21,872 nucleotides of DNA from Schoenoplectus triqueter (lineage: Eukaryota > Streptophyta > Magnoliopsida > Poales > Cyperaceae): assembly GCA_964058805.1 (NCBI GenBank), contig CAXKVV010001306.1:1-21872 (forward strand). Reading direction: 5' to 3'. This document shows positions 1 through 10,300 of the stretch, one piece after another. Under the pieces are notes generated by a model. The model had not been told where the DNA came from and made no database searches. It saw only the letters and a list, made by a program, of their open reading frames with translations. A program made the translations under genes and the position numbers. Every line of letters starts with the position of its first letter. The first letter of the stretch is position 1.

Positions 1-210
1 TACAACATATGCTATGCAGGTCTAAGCTCGTTTCCGAAATTAAGGTCCGGAAGTAGTAAATAGCAATCACAATTCTTCTAAAAATAATTTCCAATCTCTG
101 TTTTTCTTCGAGCAGCAGCACAAAAACGAATAAACGATTCTCACAATCGATCTCAAACCAATTCTCTTCTCAGAAAACCCCAAAATCGAGGAAAGCCCTC
201 TTCTTTCTCG
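1..210 (+). promoter_or_regulatory. Probable 5' UTR / proximal leader of the XS-domain gene
   Basis: This AT-rich and pyrimidine-rich stretch lies directly upstream of the XS gene start codon. The run from about 100 to 205 (CT/CA-rich, with TTCTCTTCTC) resembles a plant leader. No clear TATA box or transcription start can be placed, so the promoter may lie outside the window. An ATG at 8-10 opens a short frame closed by TAG at about 56. It would be an upstream ORF only if transcription starts before it. Low certainty. Confidence 0.35.
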
Positions 211-3027
211 ATGAAGGGTCCCAATCCCGCACCGTTACCGCCGCCTCTGTACAGCCAGTACAGCGTCGACCGGCGTACTCATGCTCACCCCGAAATGCCA
301 GACCGGCGCCCGATTCCACAACCCGACCTCTCAGACCGGCGCCCGATGCCACGCCACGACCTAGACCGACGACCACTGCCACAATCCGACCTCTTAGACA
401 GACACGCGATACCACCAACAGAGCTTCTAGACCGGCGCCCGATACCACAACGCGACCTTCTAGACCGGCGTCCAATGCCACAACACGACCTTTTAGACCG
501 GCGTGCGATTCCACCTCCTGACCTTTTGGACCGTCGCACACTATCACAGCTGGAATTGATGGACCGCCGCATGATAGCACCGCCAGATGGTCTAGAGAGG
601 CGCACAATAGCCCTGTCTGACGGGTCTATTCGGACCTACTTCGCCTTGCCGCCTGATCCGCCCCCATTTGCACGTGCGTACAATGTGCTCGATCGGTTGC
701 CCCAGCCTGTGAGCCTATCTCAAGCCCAGCCTAACTTGTCCCCGACTCCAAATCAGGAAGGGTCAGGCAAAGCTGATGCATTGGAGCGGGGACATCAAAG
801 ATCATCTCAGAGGCAGAGCACGCCAAATAATAGCAAAAGCGATGGGGACAGTGAGAGGAGTGGGGCCGGACCATCTGCATCAAAGAGAAAATATGAACAA
901 GAAGAGGCACGATCTTCAAAGCGTGAAAAAACAGGAAGCAGAGGTAAGTACCTGAAATGCATCTCAGAATTAAACTGTGAGATAGCTCTAGTTGCCATCT
1001 GGCACTTTCATGGTGCGGTTCCTAACCCCAAAATTTGGTAAGTATATAGTTGAGCAGAGAAATTTGTTATTGCTATTTGCCTAATAGAGACTATAGGTTT
1101 CCTGCATGGTGTTAATTTTTTCTTTTTAAGCTGAATCGATTCGGTTGCATTGGTATTGGTAAATAGCAGGTTTGATCTTAACCAAACAATATGTAGACAT
1201 GCTGAAACTCACCAATACCGGTAGTTAAATTAATTGGCTCAACCTGTTTTGTACATTTGATCTCTGAGGGAAAAAGTGTAAACAAAATTCCGAGGAAGCA
1301 AAAATCAGCTTGTTTCTGAATCTATGAGCAGTAATGAAGGCTGACTGCGATTTACTTACCAGGTACCTATAATTAACTTTTTAATCTTTACCATTAGATA
1401 AAGAAAAGGATAACGAGAAGGATAAAGGAGAGAAGGGGAAGGCTCCACTGGAGGTGGATAAAAAGGCTTTGTTGGATGAATTCCTCAAGATGTCAAAAAT
1501 AGTCAATGAGAGCTTGAGCCAGAAAAAAAACTACCTTTCAGAGGGCAGGAATGGTCCTTTACGATGCATTGTCTGTGGAAGGTTTGGTGTTAATTCAAAA
1601 TTTTAAATCCTTCTTTTGTTTAAAAGGAAAAAATTTCCCTTCACGACCAAATGTGGGCTATTTATCTAGTGTCTATCCTGTTTCCTTGTTATTGATGTAT
1701 ATGATAATGATGTTTTTTTGGATCAACAAAATCTACAATTTTTTTGTTCTACTTTTGGAGTTACAGAATTAATTGATGTCAGTGAATAATTTTGTAGATA
1801 CAATACATCCATGTCATTCTAGCAAGACAGTCACAGATAACAGCCTGATCTTGTTGGAACTTAAAACTACAATAAATCTGGCTGAACTGTGATATGGAAA
1901 ACAATTAAGCGAGCAGGAAATTGAGCCTTTACTGCTCTTTTAGAATAATGCTTTATTTTTCTCTTACAGCTATGAAAGGGAATCAAAAGTGTTTGTAGAT
2001 GTGAATGCTCTTCTTATGCACACATACAATGCGATGAATCCTGAATTGCTTGTCAAGCACAGAGGACTGCATAAGGCGCTGTGTGTTCTTATGGGGTGGG
2101 ACCCCACAGTTGAGCCCAACAACTCAAAGGGGTACCGGAGTCTGTCTCCTGACCAGGCCCAGGCCAACAGGGATGACCTTGTGCTCTGGCCACCAACGGT
2201 TGTGATTCAGAGTACCAATTCATCCAGTAAGAAGGATGGTCGGTTTGATGGCATGGGGAATAAAGAAATGGATGCTAGACTTCTGGGTATTCTCTTGAAT
2301 TCTCTGTTTTATTATTTTTTTTTGGCAATATAGGCAGTATTGTGCAACTAACGCTGTAAAGTTAGTTGCTGTTGATGGTAATGTTCTGTATTTACTTGTT
2401 TCTGAACATCTGCCTAAGAAATTGAAATGGGAAAGAACAGAAAGAAAAGCTAATCACAGAGTTGACATGCTATTAGTTGTATAACACATATATTTTGTCG
2501 CCTGTACAGTACCAAAACTTCTTTTTTGGCTTCTATTAGTCATTGCACTCTAAATAGCATCAACTGTCCCAATTTATCAATTTATTTTCTTTTCCTGGTA
2601 AGAATTTCAGTTGTAGCTTGTATGCGGTAAGTGAACTAATTATTTAATCTTACTTGAATATCCAGATTTAGGTTTCACAGGGGGCAAGTCAAAGTCTATA
2701 TATGGAAGGGACGGACATCAAGGGGTGACACTTGTTAGATTCTCGAAGACTTTAGCTGGCTTGGAGGAAGCAGAGCGCCTTGTAGAGTTATTTGAAAAAA
2801 GTGGTCAGGGACGTAATAACTGGACTGAAGTACAAAAATCCAGGGATAAATCAGTGAATACAAGTGATAAAAATCCGAATTTGGTTAAAGAATATGGGTC
2901 AGGTGAGAAGCTGGTTTTATATGGGTACTTAGCTACTGCATCTGATTTAGAGATACTTGATTTTGATGCAAAAAAAAGGGCAACTGTAAGGAGCAGGAAG
3001 GAATCTGATTTCCCTGAAAATGAGTGA
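211..3027 (+). CDS. XS-domain protein with N-terminal DRR-type repeats (4 exons)
   Basis: Proposed exons are 211-943, 1398-1581, 1970-2286 and 2666-3027. All introns are GT-AG and the phases agree, giving 1596 nt and 531 residues. Residues 1-19 are proline-rich. Residues 20-139 are eleven repeats of about 11 residues starting D/E-R-R. A basic stretch at about 225-240 (KRKYEQEEARSSKREK) could be a nuclear signal, followed by a Lys/Glu-rich linker. A zinc-finger-like part has C301-x2-C304 and H323, then the LHKALCVLMGW motif. The XS domain spans about 374-520 (LVLWPPTVVIQ, GMGNKEMD, YGRDGHQGVTLVRF, LVLYGYLAT). XS domains occur in SGS3 and related plant proteins of RNA silencing and RNA-directed DNA methylation, and bind RNA. 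Unlike SGS3 or FDM proteins, this one ends soon after XS, with no long coiled coil or XH domain. It resembles the short XS-only plant class. Its specific role is unknown. The first ATG after the leader was chosen because the repeats follow at once. Confidence 0.85.
268..627 (+). repeat. In-frame 33-bp minisatellite coding for 11-residue DRR repeats
   Basis: There are eleven head-to-tail units inside exon 1 of the XS gene. Ten are 33 bp and one (residues 42-51) is 30 bp, so the reading frame never breaks. The consensus is roughly D-R-R-x-I/M-P-x-x-D-L-L. The first six to eight units are most regular; the last two (residues 118-139) are diverged. The repeat is more GC-rich than its surroundings and also creates long open frames on the opposite strand. 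Those are by-products. Confidence 0.9.
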
Positions 3028-3570
3028 AGGACAGCTCTTTTGCACATGCAAGCACTCTACAACAACGACATGCAAGCACTCTAGCTAATTTAAATGCAAA
3101 CTGTTGAGGGATTGGAAAAACATGCTCAAGGGTCTTGTATATGCTAATAACTAGCTTTTATTTGAGGTAGGAAACTGTTGTAAACTATAGCCAATATTTG
3201 TAATTTTCATTCACTTACAGGTAGTTTTGTCTGCCCAGTGGTGCCGTATAAAAAAAAATGGGACGGAGAGTGTTTAACATGCCCGATGATTCTTATCATA
3301 ATTCAAATTATGCACTTCTTATATGTTGTTTTATATTTTATGTTCTGTAGGTTTATGGTACTCTCTGTGTTTTTCTTTTTCCAAATTTATTTTTAAAAAA
3401 GATGTTCAGAAACTTGTATGTTTTTTAGCAATGATGCATTCGAAGAGTGATCTAGTTTATTAGCAAATAAGCTGTGCTTACCCATGTAATTTTTCTTTGT
3501 TATTGTTAAACCGTCGTTACCATGTTCGGCCCTAAAATTATATCAAGACTGATGGACGAAATGATTCCTA
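3028..3570 (+). other. 3' flank of the XS gene, no further gene seen
   Basis: This holds the presumed 3' UTR and intergenic DNA, AT-rich with T runs. ACATGCAAGCACTCTA occurs twice close together at about 3044-3083, a small tandem duplication just after the stop. I see no canonical AATAAA in the first few hundred bases, so the polyadenylation site cannot be placed. No coding or mobile-element signature was recognised. Confidence 0.4.
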
Positions 3571-3571
3571 G

Positions 3572-4010
3572 TTGACTAAAATGTGAATAATTTTATATTT
3601 TTATACATTTATATTTATATATAGCATTTAACTTATTTTTGTGTATTATTTTTTTATCTCTCTTTTAAGTTGATTCTTATGCAATTTGTATAGTATGATG
3701 AGTACTTATCAAACTGGTACCTTATTCAAATTGGTGTAAAAATATTACTTCGGTAAACATCATCTCAAAATGAACTCATTCCGTTAAAAATTCGTTAACT
3801 TATCCCGTCAAAACCGCCGACTTGTACAAATTTACTCCATCCTAACCTGACCCATGCAGTTTTTAATATACTAGCCTCAAGTATCCAAACATCCTGCATA
3901 GAGGATCTCGGGGCAGGCTGCTGAGGCTACGCGCCAATCAATCATTTTTTTAATTTTTTAATTTTGACTCCGTACACCAATCAATCATCAATTAGTCGCG
4001 TTGATTGACT
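3572..4010 (+). promoter_or_regulatory. Cluster of three W-box cores upstream of the CNL gene
   Basis: TTGACT occurs at 3572-3577, 3964-3969 and 4005-4010, that is 619, 227 and 186 bases before the CNL start codon. TTGAC(C/T) is the W-box bound by WRKY factors, and such clusters are common in promoters of plant defence genes. Each six-base site can occur by chance, so function is inferred from position and number only. Confidence 0.4.
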
Positions 4011-4195
4011 CCAAGTCTCCAACTTTGAAGTCTCCAACAATTACTCGACAAATCATTCAAATCCCCATGTTCACATCTCAAGAGCTTGCTCTCAATTATT
4101 ATCATGTTTGGTAGCATATAGTTTCTTGTACCTCTGAGATCAGAAGTGTTTGAAGTGGAGAGAAAATTGATTGAAAATAAAGGTGAATCTGTGAG

Positions 4196-4339
4196 ATGGC
4201 AACGGGCGCCGTAGTGGGTTTCCTATTGAACAAAACAGATCGCCTGCTGATGGATGAAGTCAATCTACAGCGCAATTTTCGCAAGGAGTTGGAGGATCTT
4301 AAGAAAGAGCTAGAGAGGATCAGGAGCTTCCTTCGGCAG
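4196..4339 (+). CDS. Exon 1 of the CNL gene: first half of the Rx-type coiled coil
   Basis: The exon has 48 codons, starts MATGAVVGFLLNKTDRLL and ends ELERIRSFLRQ, followed by the donor CAG|GTGATC. The amphipathic, charged pattern and the ending IRSFLRQ are typical of the first helices of the Rx_N domain, which normally continues into a segment like WVNEVRELAYDMED. That segment is found at the start of exon 2. If the intron were retained, a TGA after 11 more codons would stop translation at 59 residues. Confidence 0.8.
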
Positions 4340-7300
4340 GTGATCCTTTTTAGCTCCACCTTCTGTTATAAATGATATTTGTTACTCGAGAGCCTCAAGC
4401 ATCAAGTTTTTCTTAAGTTTTTTTTTTTTGTCTATTTTCTATTTTCTAACGCCTAGATCCACCAGCATTTTTAAAGTAGATTATTGTGAAGCATTGGTAA
4501 ACTTGGATTCCTATCCAAATAAAATATTGTCTTGAGGGCGTCTAGAGGTGCGAATAGTGACACTAAATCGTTTTAATTAATTTAAAAATTCAAGCTAAAA
4601 CAACAATATTTCAATTCAAACAATTCGATGACTATAAAATATATAATAGAAATAAGTGTGGAGATCCTTGGTAACTATTTATTTTAGCAATATTGACAAG
4701 AAATTTCAAATACATTTATAAAAAATTATTTACAAATATATTTTTAAACTTATGGATTGATGGGGTTTTCAAATTTCATACAATTCAAGTGTTGTTTCGT
4801 TATTTCATTAAAGTTCATAAAATTTAAACGGTTATAATTGTATATAATTTTGAAGATATTAAATAATATATTAAATGATAACTTAAATTACTTGAAACAC
4901 AATCAATAAGAATATTTTCTCAATAGATTTTATTTTTAAGATTTTTTATGAATTTATTTATAATTTATTATTGAGAATGTCAAAATTAAATAGTTATTGA
5001 GGCATCTAGCTACCTCCTAATAATAAATAGAGAAGAGAAGGCATCCACATCCTAAACATAAATAGAGAAGAGAGAGAAATCAAACGCAAAGACACACGAA
5101 TTGTTATTGTAGTACCCCATTAATTCTCCCAAAGATATGCGAATTAGTTTCACTATAATCTCACTTTTATATAGAAGTATAATTTTAATATTAAAAATAT
5201 CAATTATATTTAATGCTGAAAATACCATCCCATCCCCCCTTTCAATTCCTCAGACTCATCATCTCTTTCTTCTCCCGTCCCCCCCTCTTTTGCTTCTCTG
5301 CTCCAGAAACTCGATATCCGGCGAACCCTCACTCTTTCGTTGCTTCTCCTCCAAATCGTTCTATCTGTTACTCCTGTGTGGTCCCTTTCTTATTCGACTG
5401 AGTTTGCTGTAAATCACGGGTTTGGATTATCTTCTTGCGAAGACATCTCATTCTAGGTCTAGCTTCTGATTAGTCTCTAAACTAATCCGAGTCTCACTCT
5501 CTTAGGGTCTTTCTCTTTTTCAACTCTTCAAGCCAGATTATCCGAAAGTTATTTCGTACTAGAGCTGACATGGATTTCGCCGTAATAATAGTCCTTGAAG
5601 AAATAATTAATAATATAGAATTATAAATATATTTAATAAAATTTTACATTAAAGAAAATTTAGACATAATATTTTTAAATATTAAAGTAATAATAATAAA
5701 TATCATAATAATCTATAAATAATCATATAAAAAATTAGATTATTTTAAGAGTTAAGTTTTATTTTAAGTACATTACACATATTATTTTAAATGAGAAGAA
5801 AAAAAAACTATTTTATATAAACTATTGAATTTAAGAAGATAAAAATATTTAAATAAAATTAATGGTGTAGAAAATTAATGATGTGACAAGCTTATAAAAC
5901 TTAAAAACTTAACTATTTTTGGGTTTGTTTGGCACTACATGGAATAGCAAAAAGTAGGAATAAAATTGCTATTCCGACAAAATAATTTGCCAAATAAATT
6001 TTAGACTAACTAGAAGAGTGTCCGGTATACCAAGCTATATGTGATATACCAGATTAACTCTCGTTGGAATAGCGATTATTATTTGATTATATTATATTAT
6101 ATTATTATATTATGATTATGATTTATTATTATTATATTATAATTATGATTATGATTTATTATTATATTAATTTATGATTATTATTATTTATTTATTATTA
6201 TATTATTATATTATGATTATTACTATTATTATATTATCATCACTATTAGTATTATTATATAATAATAATAATTATTATTATTATATTATCATCACTGTTA
6301 GTATTATTAATTATATTATAATTATAAATATGATTATATTATTATGATTATTTATTTATCATGATATTATTATAATTATAATTATAATTTTATTATTATT
6401 ATTATTATTATATTATTAAATTATGATTATGGTTATGGTTATATTATTGTTATATTATTACAATTATGGATATGATTATTATTACTTATTATTATTATTT
6501 TATTATATTGTATTATATAATTATATTATAATTATAGTTATGATTATATTATTATGAATATAATTTATTATTATTATTATTATTATATTATTATATTATG
6601 ATTATGGTTATGATTATATGATTATATGATTATATTATTATTATTATGACTATGATTATTATCATCATTGTTATGATTATGATATTATTTTATTATTATT
6701 TGATTATGTTATATTATATTATTATTTTATAATTATATTATTATTATATTATTAAAATTATGATTATTTATTATTATTATTATATTTATAATTATATTAT
6801 TATATTATGATTATATTTATATTATTATTATTTTTATATTTTTATTATATTATTTTGATTATAACTGTGAATATTATTATTTATTATGATTATGATTATG
6901 CATTATAATTATTATTTTATTATATAATAATAATTTTATTATTATTATTATCATCATAATCATTATTAATATCATAATTATTTATATATTAACTATTCCT
7001 GATTAACAACTGCTAAACAATATTTTCGCTCTTCCGAATAATCAAGGATAATAGTCTTTCAAAAATACACTATTTTATGACTCTTCCAAAATTATCACTT
7101 TTTCAAAACTATTTCTTGATTTGCCAAACGAACCCTTTATGTATTAATGATTCCTTCCATTTAAACTTCTTTGGTTACCTATGAAACAAAATTTAGAACT
7201 GATCGGTAATATAGTACTAATCAATTGTTGTTTTGGACACAGTGAAAACAGTACTTCGAACAAACAGATAAAATTTTGTTATCACGAAAAAGATGCACAA

Positions 7301-10300
7301 TATAACGACCAACACGACTATAATTGTGAGAGAAGACACACTCCAACTCTCACACACTCTCCGCAACTCTCACTTACCTTCTTACTTGGAGGCTTACCTC
7401 AAATATTACATGTTACCTTTATTTATAACTAACCTAAGAAGGCGGATGAAATTTCTACATTCTGGATATTTTATAAGATTTATCTAGATAATTTTTAAAA
7501 TATCTAGATTTTCATCCTACGCTAAAAATATCTTTAAAAAACACTAGATCTAAGCAAAATATATAACTTCTAGAATAATCTAATGTCTTTTTGGACTTGA
7601 GCCTTAATCAAACTAGTAATGACTCTCAACACTTCCCTTCAGTGTCAACTTGATTTTGCCTTGTACTTTTGTACTCCGCCTTCATCCAGATCATCATCCT
7701 TCTTGTCTTGTCTCCAGACTTTCTGAACTTGATGTTCCTCGTATGTTTGTGATCGTTTTCCAGAACAGTATTCTTTAAATAAAAAGATTATGCAATCTTC
7801 TATGGGTTGCTGAAGTTGAAATATATGAGAATAGAGCAATAAGTGGCTGACTATCTTATAAAGGGGCTGAGCTCAATGGATATGACCAAGTTCAGTGACA
7901 AGATAGGCATGTTAGATGTCTTCTCGGGGTAGAAACCAATGGGTTATAGCTTATGGGGAGGTTTTGAGACTGTTTCAGGTAGTATAAGGTCAAAAAAAAA
8001 AAAAAAAAAATTAATATTAAAAAAATATCAAACCCTTACCTGACAGTTCTTATCCAATCTTTATCTGATCCTTAGAGTCTGAAAAATTTAATAAGGGTCG
8101 TACTTCTCAAGGAGCCGAACACATCCCTTAAAAATTAAGATATTTGAATCCAGCCCTTTAAAAATTCTTATTAAATTTGATCTTTATCCGACCCTTTCGT
8201 ATCTGCTAGATCCAAACCTTAAGAAATCCGACCCGACTCTTAAAAATAATGTCTAGCGGTAGCTACGATTTCTGTCGCCTCTGGTTCATTTTTTTTTCCT
8301 GCTTTTCCATGAGAGGGGCGAAGGGACTAAAACTTTAAATTTGATATTATTTTTGAAATCGGCAAATTTAGATTTAATTAAAACAACACTAAATTCGCTA
8401 TTTTGAAAGATTATATTTCAACCTAATAATTATGCATGTGAAATGTTTTACTTCACAAAAAAAATTTGAAAACCCCAGCAAAAAGTAAAGTTATGAGCAC
8501 ATACTGTAAATGAAATTAACATATTCACAATGTCAATAACTACTTTTTTTTTCATCTGCCCTTATTTAATATTAGTTGTAATTTTTACTTCAAAAAAATA
8601 AAATTAAATTAAGCTCTCAGGTTTCAGAAATATGTACTACTGCTTTTCACTTTCTTGATTTTGATGTATAGTTCTCACTATAGATTTTGGAGTACTCATA
8701 AAAATTCAAATTTTATACCAAAATAATACTGATTCCTCTTGTAAGCAGTATTTTATACTAGGGTGCCATAAACTATCTTCTTGTATGTATTTAACAATGT
8801 GGTTCATTTATGAGAAGAAATTAATATTGATCGTTTGACACCTTCACGTTGTGACAGTAGAGAAAATAAATAAATTACTTTTTTGACAAAAAAAAGTACT
8901 GAAATTTAAGGGACCTAATAGCCCATAAGTTTGAAAGAGCAACATGCTCTAACACCTCAAGCACCTTGGCACAAAAGCTTTTTTTTTATAAGACTGACAA
9001 ATTTTAGGCCACTTAGATTACAGGGAAAGCCAATAAAGTGAACCAGGAATACTAGTTTGTTCATCTTTATAATAACAACCACTTCTTATTATAAGCTAAA
9101 TTTCTACAGGCTTCTTGTCAAGAAGAAGTGTTCTAGGCCTGTTCTAAATCTTTAGAAGAAAATCATAAACACTTTGATATTTTTTGTCATTCAATTCAAT
9201 TAAGTAAGTTGACATCTAATATGAATAACAAGGGTATACACTTTTGGTTATGTGTCCCAGCAGGTAGAGAGCAAAGGATCTCATTTCCTTGAGGAGGAAG
9301 GATTAATAACCTGGGTGAATGAAGTGAGAGAGTTGGCTTATGACATGGAGGATTGCCTAGAAGTTTTCTTTAACAGTGTGGCAACAGATACTTCGGCTTG
9401 GAACTATTTTTCACCAAAAGTAATCATCCAACGCCACCGCCTTGCAAGTAAGGTTCGCAAACTTAAAGCAAAAGCAGTTGAGGCCGATAATAGAAAGAAC
9501 CGTTATCCTGCCGTAACCAATCATCAGTTGCCTTTTACACGAGTTGAGAATTATAATTCTGAACATGAATCTATGCTAGTGGGCATCAGCTTGCACCGCC
9601 GTCAACTTACAGAATACTTAGAAAAAAATGGTGAACAAATGAAAATTGTTGCAGTGGTCGGGATGCGAGGTGTTGGCAAAACCACAGTTGTGAGAAAGGT
9701 TTTTGAGGAGCACAAGGCAAGGAGTGTCTTTCATTCCCATGTATGGATCACCATATCTCATTTCAATGTTGAAGCACCCTATGGAATCCACTCTTTGCTA
9801 CGGAGCCTGATAAGCAGGCTCTTTAGGAACGGTGGAGAGAAAATTGATGAAGACTTAGACAACATGGAGTATGATCAATTAACTGAGGTTGTCAGGGACT
9901 ATCTTCAAGATAAGAAATACTTGATTGTGTTAGATGATATGCTGAGTTCAAAGGCCTGGGATAATATCCGGTCAGCATTTCCGAATGGTCTAAGCGGCAG
10001 CAAAATCATGGTGACTACAAGTATTGATAGTGTGGCTGAATCATGCCAAAGAAATAATCCGGGAGCAGGCCATATACATCGACTTGAGCCATTGTCACCT
10101 GAAGACTCTATGCTTCTTTTTGTGCGCAGTATGTTTGGTTCTACTACTTGCACTCCAAACCTAGAGCAACACTCCAGAAAGATTGTGGAAAAATGTGGGG
10201 GTCTACCTTTGGCAATAAATTCTGTTGGGAACCTTGTGGCAAAAAAGAAACCTCAATCGGCAACTGACTGGGAGACGGTTCTTGAGACCCTTAATTCTGA

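Larger units (their letters stand above)
4340..9263 (+). other. 4.9-kb intron of the CNL gene, filled with insertions
   Basis: The donor GTGATC and acceptor CCCAGCAG bound 4924 bases. Contents in order: AT-rich sequence with no recognisable feature (about 4360-5000); a pyrimidine-rich, gene-start-like block (about 5220-5600); AT-rich spacer; a MITE-like element with a giant TTA array (5921-7135); a minus-strand copia LTR (7226-7631); a plus-strand copia pol scrap (7801-7932); an A19 tract; a degenerate GGGTCGGAT-type repeat; and about 1 kb of AT-rich sequence (8270-9250) where I see nothing. This pattern suits a tolerated intron that collects transposons. Confidence 0.7.

Noticed and set aside
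170..607. Minus-strand open frames over exon 1 of the XS gene (170-607 and 285-605)
   Set aside because: They are mirror products of the 33-bp coding repeat on the plus strand and show no independent domain or leader.
1551..1772. A 73-codon plus-strand frame at 1551-1772
   Set aside because: It is mostly XS-gene intron 2; the composition is T-rich and the real exon ends at 1581.
2334..2378. Extra XS-gene exon between exons 3 and 4 (after TATAG at about 2334)
   Set aside because: Joining 2286 directly to 2666 keeps the frame and gives an uninterrupted XS motif series; an extra exon would break it.
4102..4359. Minus-strand frame of 85 codons at 4102-4359
   Set aside because: It overlaps CNL exon 1, whose plus-strand translation is a clear coiled-coil start. 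The minus frame matches nothing.
7181..7487. Plus-strand frames at 7181-7432 and 7293-7487
   Set aside because: They lie within the copia LTR and have no coding signature.
9252..9263. Start of the CNL protein at 9252
   Set aside because: The codon there is GTG, which is not a normal plant start, and the sequence CCCAGCAG reads as a splice acceptor. The true start is in exon 1 at 4196.
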